From the NCBI GenBank assembly GCA_040901465.1, contig JBBDYN010000051.1, positions 14,442 to 78,441 on the forward strand: DNA of 64,000 nt, given 5' to 3'. The stretch comes from JAUSIF01 sp040901465 (GTDB taxonomy: Bacteria; Pseudomonadota; Alphaproteobacteria; Rhizobiales; Xanthobacteraceae). Numbering within the stretch: position 1 is the stretch's first letter; each line of letters starts with the position of its first letter. Under the pieces are notes generated by a model. It did not search any database. It was given only the letters and a program-made list of their open reading frames with translations, and was not told where the DNA came from. This document shows, piece after piece, positions 17,137 through 24,427 of this stretch. The position numbers and the translations under genes were made by a program.

Positions 17137-17691
17137 TCAGGCGAGACCGAGATCGGCAAGCGCGGCTGCGTGGTGCGCGGCCGAGTCTTCGCTGAAGCAG
17201 CAGTAAATCACGTGCGGCACCGCGTGGCCGGAGGCGGCATCGGCGACCACGGTCGAGACCGCGATGCGCGCGGCGCGGTCTAATGGAAAGCGATAGACGC
17301 CGGTCGAGATCGCCGGGAAGGCGATCGATTGCAGCTTGCGGGCACGCGCAAGTGTGAGCGAAGTGCGATAGCAGCTTGCGAGGAGGTCATCTTCGCCGGC
17401 CGTGCCACCGTTCCATACGGGTCCCACCGCGTGGATCACGTAGCGCGCGGGCAGATTGTAGCCGCGCGTAATCTTGGCCTCGCCGGTGGCGCAGCCGCCG
17501 AGTGTCCTGCACTCGGCGAGCAGCTCGGGTCCAGCCGCGCGATGGATCGCCCCGTCGACGCCACGGCCGCCGAGAAGCGAGGTGTTCGCGGCATTGACGA
17601 TGGCGTCCACCTTCAGGCGGGTAATGTCGCCGATGACGATTTCCAGGCGCGTCGCGTGCGTTTCGGCGGATCGATAAAGGCGCGGTTCCAT
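17137..17691 (-). CDS. Macro-domain protein, probable O-acetyl-ADP-ribose deacetylase
   Basis: A 184-residue single macro domain. IVIGDITRLKVDAIVNAANTSLLG contains the Asp and paired Asn of ADP-ribose binding; GGRGVDGAIHRAAG is the second loop, and AISTGVYRFPLDRAA the phosphate loop. Members of the YmdB/MacroD type remove acetyl from O-acetyl-ADP-ribose or ADP-ribose from acidic side chains. It lies 33 bp after the patatin-like gene on the same strand and is likely co-transcribed with it. Confidence 0.9.
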   Translation of the reverse strand: MEPRLYRSAETHATRLEIVIGDITRLKVDAIVNAANTSLLGGRGVDGAIHRAAGPELLAECRTLGGCATGEAKITRGYNLPARYVIHAVGPVWNGGTAGEDDLLASCYRTSLTLARARKLQSIAFPAISTGVYRFPLDRAARIAVSTVVADAASGHAVPHVIYCCFSEDSAAHHAAALADLGLA

Positions 17692-17724
17692 GCGCCGAAT
17701 TCTATCGCCCGCGCATATGGCCCG

Positions 17725-18774
17725 CTAGATGAGCTCCTTCGCCGGATCGAGCGTGGCGCGGCGTCCGAGGGCGGCGAAATTCTTCTTCAGGAAGGCTTCG
17801 GCGGCGGCGCGCCCGATGTCGCGCAAGTGCAGGAAGAACGGCCACTCCGTGTTGAACTTCGAACTCGAGGCGAGGTCCGCGAGCTCCCCGTCGCCGGCGA
17901 TGCGGTGGAGCCGCAAATTGCGGTGACCGCTCTTTCCGGTCCAGCGCCGCATGAGTCCGCCCTCGATCAGCCGGCGCACGAAACCGATCGCGCGGAATTC
18001 GGAGAGCAGCGAGGCGTTGAACGTAATCTCGTTGATGCGGTTCAGGATATCGCGCGCGGTCTGCGGCGTTTCCTCCCGGTTGACCGGGTTGGTTTGCACG
18101 AGGATCACGTCGTCGGTGCGCGTCGCGCGGAAGAATGGGAAAAGTGGCGGATTGCCGACGTAACCGCCGTCCCAGTAAGGCGTACCGTCGATCTCGACCG
18201 CCTTAAACAGGAACGGCAGGCAGGCCGACGCCATCACTGCGTCGGGCGTGATTTCCTCGGAACGAAAAATGCGCGCCTTGCCGGTGCGGACGTTGGTGGC
18301 GGAGATGAAGAGCTTCAGTTTCTTGCTGGCGCGCACCGCTTCGAAATCCACTTCGCGCTCCAGAATCTCGCGCAGCGGATTGATGTTGAACGGATTGAAG
18401 TCATAGGGCGAGAGAAACCGGCTCGCGACGTCAAAGGCGAGAAACGCCGGGTTCTGATCGAGCGACCAATTGCCGAGGAAGCGATCCATCAGGCTGCGTT
18501 GAATCGGGTTCATGCGACCGTCGCGGGAAACCGCACGCCAGAATTTTTGCAGCGCCTCGCGCGCGCCGTGGCGGCCGTCATGCTCGAAGCCGGATGCGAG
18601 CACGACCGCGTTCATGGCCCCGGCACTCGTGCCCGAGACGCCGTCGAAGCTCAGGCGCCCGTCTTCCAGGAGCCGGTCGAGCACGCCCCAGGTGAAGGCG
18701 CCGTGCGCGCCGCCGCCCTGCAAGGCGAGGTTCACGACCTTCGGGGAGCGCCTGGCTTTACTGAAGACCATCAA
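17725..18774 (-). CDS. Patatin-like phospholipase
   Basis: A 349-residue protein with the full patatin signature: oxyanion-hole GGGAHGAFTWGVL near residue 20, nucleophile GTSAG (Ser near 50), and catalytic Asp in YWDGGYVGNPP. It hydrolyses acyl esters of lipids through a Ser-Asp dyad. No signal peptide is seen, so it is probably cytoplasmic or membrane-peripheral. In PHB-storing bacteria some patatin-like proteins are associated with granules; bdhA lies immediately upstream (16 bp), which makes such a role possible here but unproven. Confidence 0.88.
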   Translation of the reverse strand: MMVFSKARRSPKVVNLALQGGGAHGAFTWGVLDRLLEDGRLSFDGVSGTSAGAMNAVVLASGFEHDGRHGAREALQKFWRAVSRDGRMNPIQRSLMDRFLGNWSLDQNPAFLAFDVASRFLSPYDFNPFNINPLREILEREVDFEAVRASKKLKLFISATNVRTGKARIFRSEEITPDAVMASACLPFLFKAVEIDGTPYWDGGYVGNPPLFPFFRATRTDDVILVQTNPVNREETPQTARDILNRINEITFNASLLSEFRAIGFVRRLIEGGLMRRWTGKSGHRNLRLHRIAGDGELADLASSSKFNTEWPFFLHLRDIGRAAAEAFLKKNFAALGRRATLDPAKELI

Positions 18775-18789
18775 ATCGGTTGCGCCGGC

Positions 18790-19572
18790 TCAGGCCGCGG
18801 TCCAGCCGCCGTCGATCGGGTAGGCGGCACCGGTCATCGTCGCGGCCGCGTCGCTGCAAAGGAACACGGCAAGCACTCCGATGTTGTCGGGTATCGTGAA
18901 GGCATGCATGGGCTGCTTTTCGGAGAGCAGCGCCAATTTCTCCGCTTCGATGGGCTGACCGGAGGCCACGGCTCGCGCGGCAATTTGCTGCTCGACAAGT
19001 TGAGTCAACACCCAGCCGGGACAGATGGCGTTGCAGGTGATCCCGTCATTGGCGTTCTCGATGGCGACCACTTTCGTGAGTCCGATGAGCCCGTGCTTCG
19101 CGGCGACGTAAGCGACCTTCTGTGCGCTTGCAACAAGTCCATGCGCCGAGGCGATGTTGATGATACGTCCCCACTTGCGCTTCTTCATGCCGGGCACGGC
19201 GGCGCGGATGGTATGAAACGATGATGAGAGATTGATCGCGATCACCGCGTCCCATTTCTCGACGGGAAATTCCTCGATCGGCGACACGTGCTGGATCCCG
19301 GCATTGTTGACGAGCACGTCCAGGGAGCCAAAGCGCTTTTCCGCGCCGCGGATCATCGCCGCAATCTCATCGGGCTTGGTCATGTCGGCTGGCGAATAGG
19401 AGACCTCGACCTTATGTTCCTTGGCGATGGAGCTTCGGAGCTTTTCGATCTGGCTCGCGTCGCCGAATCCGTTCAGAGTCAGTTTGGCACCGGCGCTCGC
19501 GAGGGCGCGCGCAATCGCCAGGCCGATGCCACTCGTGGATCCGGTGACGAGTGCGTTCTTTCCCTTAAGCAA
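18790..19572 (-). CDS. bdhA: D-3-hydroxybutyrate dehydrogenase (SDR family)
   Basis: About 260 residues from a TTG at 19572, giving MLKGKNALVTGSTSGIGLAIA with CGGAG upstream; this matches the family's usual start and length, whereas the frame open to 19632 adds an atypical Cys-rich leader. TGSTSGIG is the NAD-binding loop, NNAGIQHVSPIEEFP the next SDR motif, and YVAAKHG the catalytic Tyr-Lys. It oxidises D-3-hydroxybutyrate to acetoacetate, the entry step in use of depolymerised PHB. It precedes the patatin and macro-domain genes on the same strand. Confidence 0.9.
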   Translation of the reverse strand: MLKGKNALVTGSTSGIGLAIARALASAGAKLTLNGFGDASQIEKLRSSIAKEHKVEVSYSPADMTKPDEIAAMIRGAEKRFGSLDVLVNNAGIQHVSPIEEFPVEKWDAVIAINLSSSFHTIRAAVPGMKKRKWGRIINIASAHGLVASAQKVAYVAAKHGLIGLTKVVAIENANDGITCNAICPGWVLTQLVEQQIAARAVASGQPIEAEKLALLSEKQPMHAFTIPDNIGVLAVFLCSDAAATMTGAAYPIDGGWTAA

Positions 19573-19680
19573 GGCGCGGCTCCGTGCGAATTTGCAGGCT
19601 GATTGTGCGCTGCAACATAGATGCAGCCGCACGGTTTCTCAAGGGGTGACACCGCGATAGAATGACCCGGGAAAGCGCCG

Positions 19681-20166
19681 ATGAAATCAGGATTTCCCGC
19701 AGTAAATCACGATCACGCGCGATGCGTCGCCGATACGCTCACTCGCGCCGAGGAGGCGTGCGACCGGAGCGGCCGGCGGCTTACACCGCTGCGCCGGCGC
19801 GTGCTCGAGGCGCTCGCGGAAAGCCATTCGCCGGTCGGCGCCTACGACATTGTCGAACGGTTGAAGAAGGCGAGCGAAGCAGCGCCCGCCATGTCGGTCT
19901 ATCGCGCGCTCGATTTTCTGGTCACAGAGGGGCTCGCGCATCGCATCGAGAGCCGCAACGCGTTCCTCGCCTGCAACCGCGGGCACGATTCCGACGAGGT
20001 TGTCGTGTTCCTGTTGTGCGAGTGTTGCGGAACCGTGGCAGAAGTGAGGTCGGACGCGGTGGGCCGCGATCTCGCGCGGGCCGCGGGCGCCGTCGGGTTC
20101 GAGACGCACGCGCCGGTGCTGGAGATCAAGGGCCTGTGCGAAGCTTGCCGCGCCGAAGCGCGCTGA
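19681..20166 (+). CDS. Fur-family metalloregulator, Zur-like
   Basis: 161 residues. The winged helix (about 30-85; RLTPLRRRVLEALAESHSPVGAYDIVERL, AMSVYRALDFLVTEGLAHRI) is followed by a metal-binding dimerisation domain. This has RGHDSDEVVVFLLCECCGTVAEV and a C-terminal CEAC, two Cys pairs that form the structural zinc site. The His/Asp-rich element and the C-x2-C placement fit Zur better than iron-sensing Fur. It should repress zinc-uptake genes, none of which are in this window. It ends 4 bp before ispG, so the two genes are probably one transcript. Confidence 0.82.
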   Translation: MKSGFPAVNHDHARCVADTLTRAEEACDRSGRRLTPLRRRVLEALAESHSPVGAYDIVERLKKASEAAPAMSVYRALDFLVTEGLAHRIESRNAFLACNRGHDSDEVVVFLLCECCGTVAEVRSDAVGRDLARAAGAVGFETHAPVLEIKGLCEACRAEAR

Positions 20167-20170
20167 TCGC

Positions 20171-21442
20171 ATGACGAAGATGACTCCCATCGAAGAGAGG
20201 GGCGGCCCGGCGCCACGCCGGCAAACGGTGCCCGTGCAAATCGGCGCGGTCACTGTCGGCGGCGGCGCGCCGATCGTCGTGCAGTCGATGACCAATACCG
20301 ACACGGCGGACGTGGAAGGCACCGCGCGCCAGGTGGCGGCGCTCGCACACGCGGGCTCAGAACTCGTGCGCATCACGGTGGACCGCGACGAAGCTGCCGC
20401 GGCCGTGCCGAAAATCAAGGAGCGGCTTGCGCGCATGGGCGTCGAGGTGCCGCTGATCGGCGACTTCCACTACATCGGCCACAAGCTGCTCGCGGATCAT
20501 CCGGCCTGCGCCGAGGCGCTCGACAAATACCGGATCAATCCCGGCAACGTTGGCTTCAAGGACAAGAAAGACCGGCAGTTCTCGGCGATCATCGAGACCG
20601 CGCTGAAATACGGGAAGCCCATTCGCATCGGCGCGAATTGGGGCTCGCTCGATCAGGAATTGCTGACCCATCTCATGGACGAGAACGCGCGTTCGCCGGA
20701 ACCCATGGACGCACGCGCGGTCACACGCGAGGCCATGGTGCAGTCGGCGCTGTTTTCGGCGGCGCGAGCGGAAGAGATCGGGCTCGCGCGCGACTGGATT
20801 ATTCTTTCGGCGAAAGTCTCGGCCGTGCAGGATCTGATCGCGGTCTATGACGAGCTCGCCCGCCGCTCCGACTATGCGCTGCATCTCGGTCTCACCGAGG
20901 CCGGTATGGGCTCGAAGGGGATCGTCGCATCGAGTGCCGCGCTCGGCGTGCTCCTGCAGCGCGGGATCGGCGACACGATCCGAATTTCGCTGACGCCCGC
21001 GCCAGGCGGCGACCGCACGCGTGAAGTGCAGGTGGCGCAGGAGCTTTTGCAGACCATGGGCCTGCGCGCGTTCGTGCCGCTCGTCGCGGCGTGCCCGGGA
21101 TGCGGGCGCACGACCTCGACCACGTTCCAGGAGCTAGCGAGCGACGTACAGACTTTCATCCGCGACCGCATGCCGGAATGGAAGAAGCATTATCCCGGCG
21201 TCGAGACGCTTTCCGTCGCGGTCATGGGTTGCATCGTGAACGGCCCCGGCGAGTCGAAGCACGCGGACATCGGCATTTCACTGCCGGGCACGGGGGAACA
21301 GCCGACGGCGCCCGTCTTCATCGATGGCAAGAAAGCGGCCACGCTGCGCGGGCCGACGCTTGGCGCGGATTTTAAGAGCATGGTCGAAGATTACGTGGCG
21401 CGTCGCTTCTGCGTCGCCGCGCGCCGGCCGGCGGCCGAATAA
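20171..21442 (+). CDS. ispG: 4-hydroxy-3-methylbut-2-enyl-diphosphate synthase (IspG/GcpE)
   Basis: A 423-residue protein of the two-domain bacterial type. RRQTVPVQIGAVTVGGGAPIVVQSMTNTDT opens the TIM barrel. The [4Fe-4S] ligands are in ACPGCGRTTSTTF (about 305) and MGCIVNGPGE (about 352). It reduces methylerythritol cyclodiphosphate to HMBPP in the MEP isoprenoid pathway. It follows the Zur-like gene by 4 bp and converges on a polyprenyl synthase gene with a single base between the stops, which places two isoprenoid genes tail to tail. Confidence 0.96.
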   Translation: MTKMTPIEERGGPAPRRQTVPVQIGAVTVGGGAPIVVQSMTNTDTADVEGTARQVAALAHAGSELVRITVDRDEAAAAVPKIKERLARMGVEVPLIGDFHYIGHKLLADHPACAEALDKYRINPGNVGFKDKKDRQFSAIIETALKYGKPIRIGANWGSLDQELLTHLMDENARSPEPMDARAVTREAMVQSALFSAARAEEIGLARDWIILSAKVSAVQDLIAVYDELARRSDYALHLGLTEAGMGSKGIVASSAALGVLLQRGIGDTIRISLTPAPGGDRTREVQVAQELLQTMGLRAFVPLVAACPGCGRTTSTTFQELASDVQTFIRDRMPEWKKHYPGVETLSVAVMGCIVNGPGESKHADIGISLPGTGEQPTAPVFIDGKKAATLRGPTLGADFKSMVEDYVARRFCVAARRPAAE

Positions 21443-21443
21443 C

Positions 21444-22382
21444 TCAGCTTTTCCGCTCGGCAATGAAGCGGGCGCAGGCCTTGAGCATGGCCGCGCGGTC
21501 GCCGAACGGCACGAGTGCTGCTTCCGCCTCTGTCACGAGCTTCGCGAGCTTCTCTCTCGCGCCTGTGACGCCGAGGGCGGAGACGAGCGTCGCCTTGCCC
21601 TGGCCTGCATCCTTTGCCGCCGCTTTGCCGATGCTTGCGGCATCTCCCGCGGCATCGAGCAAGTCGTCGGCGATCTGAAACGCGAGGCCGAGGACGCGGG
21701 CATAGCCCGCCAGCGCGCGGCGCTCGCGCTGGCCGGCGCGGCCGAGAATGGCGCCCGCTTCGCAGCAAGCGGAAAGCAACGCGCCGGTCTTCATGGATTG
21801 CAATCGCTCGACTTCAGCACTCGACAGCGACAAAGGGCGCTTGTCGGCGGCGAAGCGACCCTCCGCTTCGAGATCGAGCATCTGGCCGCCGGCCATGCCG
21901 CCGATGCCGGAGGAACGGGCAAGCAGCGCGATCAGCTCAACGCGCATTGCGGGATCGCCGTCGAGGCGGGCGAGGATGTCGAAGGCGAGGGTGAGAATCG
22001 CGTCGCCCGCGAGAATCGCGGTCGCGTCGTCGAAAGCAACGTGCGTTGTCGGCCTGCCGCGGCGCAAGTCGTCGTCGTCCATGGCCGGCAAGTCGTCGTG
22101 AACGAGCGAGTAACAGTGTACGCATTCGAAGGCGACGCCTACGGGGAGTGCTGCCTGCTCCTCGACATCGAAGAGTGCCGCTGTTGCCACGACGAGAAAC
22201 GGCCGGATCCGCTTGCCGCCGGCGGCCGCGTGACGCATGGCGGCCAGCAGCCGCGCCGGCCGCGCCAACTCGCCCGGTTGCGGGGCGTCGGTGAGGCGCG
22301 CCATCAGGGTCGCCTCGGTCGCGGCGGCGACCGCGTCCAGGCGGCGGATCAGGTCGGCTGACGGCGCGGGCATCGGCTTCAT
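21444..22382 (-). CDS. Polyprenyl synthetase (farnesyl/geranylgeranyl diphosphate synthase type)
   Basis: 312 residues. The first aspartate-rich motif is in VHDDLPAMDDDDLRRGRPTTH and the second in FQIADDLLDAAGD. GKRIRPFLVVA and the Lys/Arg contacts to IPP are present. The length fits short-chain enzymes. It condenses IPP with allylic diphosphates to C15 or C20. Product length cannot be decided from sequence here. Convergent with ispG. Confidence 0.9.
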   Translation of the reverse strand: MKPMPAPSADLIRRLDAVAAATEATLMARLTDAPQPGELARPARLLAAMRHAAAGGKRIRPFLVVATAALFDVEEQAALPVGVAFECVHCYSLVHDDLPAMDDDDLRRGRPTTHVAFDDATAILAGDAILTLAFDILARLDGDPAMRVELIALLARSSGIGGMAGGQMLDLEAEGRFAADKRPLSLSSAEVERLQSMKTGALLSACCEAGAILGRAGQRERRALAGYARVLGLAFQIADDLLDAAGDAASIGKAAAKDAGQGKATLVSALGVTGAREKLAKLVTEAEAALVPFGDRAAMLKACARFIAERKS

Positions 22383-22436
22383 CGGGACACCGAAGACAGG
22401 GCCCGCACGTGCCCGAGCGCATTTGATGCGTCAAGC

Positions 22437-23174
22437 GTGGCCATGAAGCCGCATTTTTGCTTCGATGTGGCCGAAGCGTCGGACCGGACCATGATCGCGC
22501 GCATTTTCTCCATCGCCTGGAAGATCGCGGCGGGCTACGTGCTCGCCGTGGTCGTGCTCGTGACAATCTACGCGTTCGTGCCGCCGGTCTCGACGCTCAT
22601 GCTCTGGCGCTGGATTACCGCCCAGAACGTGGAGCGGAGCTGGCGGTCCATTGAGGCGATCTCGCCCAACCTCGTGAACGCGGTCGTGGTCAGCGAGGAC
22701 GCGCGACTCTGCTCGCATTCGGGCGTGGACTGGACGGAAGTGAGCGACGCGATCGCGGACGCCGACGAATTGTTCGATGCACGCGGGGCCTCGACGCTCG
22801 CGATGCAGACGGCGCGAAATCTGTTTCTCTGGCCGCAACGGAATTTCGTGCGCAAAGCGCTGGAGGTGCCAATCGCGTTCTATCTGACGCTCGCCTGGTC
22901 GCCGAAGCGGCTCGTCGAGGTCTATCTCAACATTGTGGAGTGGGGCCCGAACGGTGAATTCGGCGCTGAGGCCGCCGCACGCCGCGCCTTCCGCAAGAGC
23001 GCGCAGCGCCTCACGTCCTATGAGGCGGCGTTGCTCGCCGGCTCGCTGCCGAACCCGGTGCGCCGCAACGCCGCCCGGCCGGGCCCGGGGCTGCAGCGCG
23101 TGGCGGCCCGGAACGTCGCGGGCGTCGCTTCGGACGGCGGATTGGCGATCAATTGCCTCGCTTTACGACGGTAG
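22437..23174 (+). CDS. mtgA: Monofunctional peptidoglycan glycosyltransferase
   Basis: 245 residues from a GTG at 22437; an ATG at 22491 would give the more usual short cytoplasmic tail. One membrane helix (IAAGYVLAVVVLVTIYAFV) precedes a GT51 domain. It carries the catalytic Glu in VSEDARLCSHSGVDW, then GASTLAMQTARNLFLWPQRNFVRKALE, WSPKRLVEVYLNIVEWGPN and FGAEAAARRAF. It polymerises lipid II glycan strands at the periplasmic face without transpeptidase activity. The start lies 54 bp from the divergent polyprenyl synthase gene. Confidence 0.92.
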   Translation: MAMKPHFCFDVAEASDRTMIARIFSIAWKIAAGYVLAVVVLVTIYAFVPPVSTLMLWRWITAQNVERSWRSIEAISPNLVNAVVVSEDARLCSHSGVDWTEVSDAIADADELFDARGASTLAMQTARNLFLWPQRNFVRKALEVPIAFYLTLAWSPKRLVEVYLNIVEWGPNGEFGAEAAARRAFRKSAQRLTSYEAALLAGSLPNPVRRNAARPGPGLQRVAARNVAGVASDGGLAINCLALRR

Positions 23175-23265
23175 CAACGCGACTGGCGATGCCCGCGCGT
23201 ATCCTCTATAAGGCCCGCGACCCAGACATCAGCCCTTCGGGGCCCCGAGTTTCAAGGAGACGGAA

Positions 23266-23451
23266 ATGGCGGTTCCGAAGCGAAAAACATCCCCCTCAAG
23301 ACGCGGCATGCGGCGCTCCGCGGATGCGCTGAAGCGGCCGACCTACGTCGAGGACAAGGATTCGGGGGAGCTGCGCCGGCCGCATCATATCGATCTCAAG
23401 ACCGGAAAATACCGCGGCAGGCAGATCCTGACGGCGAAGTCGGACGTGTGA
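23266..23451 (+). CDS. rpmF: 50S ribosomal protein L32
   Basis: 61 residues, basic, starting MAVPKRKTSPSRRGMRRS, which is the invariant start of L32. The alphaproteobacterial form without the zinc Cys residues continues as RPHHIDLKTGKYRGRQIL. AAGGAGACGGAA precedes the ATG. It is a structural protein of the large ribosomal subunit near the peptidyl-transferase region. A strong stem-loop follows the stop. Confidence 0.97.
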   Translation: MAVPKRKTSPSRRGMRRSADALKRPTYVEDKDSGELRRPHHIDLKTGKYRGRQILTAKSDV

Positions 23452-23458
23452 GGCAAAA

Positions 23459-23479
23459 CGTCCCCGCCCGGCGGGGACG
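23459..23479 (+). terminator. Stem-loop after rpmF
   Basis: CGTCCCCGC and GCGGGGACG form a perfect 9-bp stem around a CCG loop, starting 7 bases after the rpmF stop. On the plus strand no T-run follows; on the minus strand TTTT follows. It probably limits read-through or protects the rpmF mRNA end. Confidence 0.5.
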
Positions 23480-23506
23480 GCATCGAAGCGCTGCGTGGGG
23501 GCCACC

Positions 23507-23920
23507 ATGCTGTTCAATTTCCCGCTCTTCCTGATTTCGTTCGCGATCTACAACATGATCGCGTTTCTCACGCCGGGCGTTTCCTGGAGCGACCCGCTCC
23601 TGTCGGTGCCGATGCAATCCGGTGCGACCTGGGTGATCACGCTCGGCGACACGCTGATTGCGCTGTCGCTGCTGTTTCTCTTCGTCGAGGTGCTGAAGGC
23701 GACGCGGACCTCGTCTCGGTCGCTGTTCGACCACCTGCTCTCGACCGCCGTACTCATCGGCGCACTAGTCGAGTTTCTCTTGGTCGCGCAGGCGGCGACC
23801 TCGGTCTTTGCAATCCTGCTCCTGATGGCGCTGATCGACGTGCTTGGCGGCTGGTCGGTGTCGATGCGCGCTGCGCGGCGCGACCTCACGGTCGAGTCGA
23901 TGCCGGACAATCTCGTTTGA
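23507..23920 (+). CDS. Small integral membrane protein of unknown function
   Basis: 137 residues from the ATG at 23507 (an in-frame GTG lies at 23495). Four hydrophobic segments are visible: MLFNFPLFLISFAIYNMIAF, WVITLGDTLIALSLLFLFVEVL, LLSTAVLIGALVEFLLVAQA and VFAILLLMALIDVLGGW. A cytoplasmic linker KATRTSSRSLFDH lies between the second and third. No family name comes to mind, although such proteins are common next to rpmF in this order. Confidence 0.75.
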   Translation: MLFNFPLFLISFAIYNMIAFLTPGVSWSDPLLSVPMQSGATWVITLGDTLIALSLLFLFVEVLKATRTSSRSLFDHLLSTAVLIGALVEFLLVAQAATSVFAILLLMALIDVLGGWSVSMRAARRDLTVESMPDNLV

Positions 23921-23947
23921 CGTCGCGCCTCTTGGTCCGACGAGAGA

Positions 23948-24265
23948 TCAAACCATCTTGACGGCGTGATGCGGGGCGGCCGGACCCAGGCGGTCGATCG
24001 CACGATACAGTTGCGCACTCTGGCCCGGGTCGGCGCGGCGTCGTATGCGCGTGGCGGGAAGGTCCTCGGCGCCGGCAACGAGTTGCGCGAGAAGAGCCGC
24101 TACGGGCCTCACATGCTTCGGCGCTGCGATATCGCTGGGCCGGTCCGGGGCCGGCACGACGGCGGGAAGGGATGCCCGGAGCGGCTCTTCGGCCTTTTTC
24201 GGCACAAGAACGGTGTCGCGCCGGGTGGGATCGACGCCGGTACCGAAACTTGCCGAAATTCGCAT
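23948..24265 (-). CDS. Small conserved hypothetical protein
   Basis: 105 residues: MRISASFGTGVDPTRRDTVLVP at the start, a Pro/Ala-rich middle, and VAALLAQLVAGAEDLPATRIRRRADPGQSAQLYR near the end. The pattern of a short helix followed by a Thr-Arg-Arg-Arg patch and a second helix matches small hypothetical proteins I associate with Bradyrhizobium-like genomes. Function unknown; cytoplasmic, no membrane segment. It converges on the gene ending at 23920. Confidence 0.55.
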   Translation of the reverse strand: MRISASFGTGVDPTRRDTVLVPKKAEEPLRASLPAVVPAPDRPSDIAAPKHVRPVAALLAQLVAGAEDLPATRIRRRADPGQSAQLYRAIDRLGPAAPHHAVKMV

Positions 24266-24427
24266 CGTCGTCTCCGTCTCATTTTAGGACAGATCGCCTT
24301 CGATGCTGAATGAATTGCAAATACGGGGCCGCGCGCCGCCGTCGGACGCCAGCGATCACGCGGAATTAATGAGCTGTAACTTATACGACCTGCGTATCGT
24401 TCCGTGGTCCGCGCAGGCGGAGGCCAA

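Noticed and set aside
23459..23479. Strong Rho-independent terminator for rpmF
   Set aside because: The stem is perfect, but the T-run is on the wrong side for plus-strand transcription; kept only as a low-confidence stem-loop.
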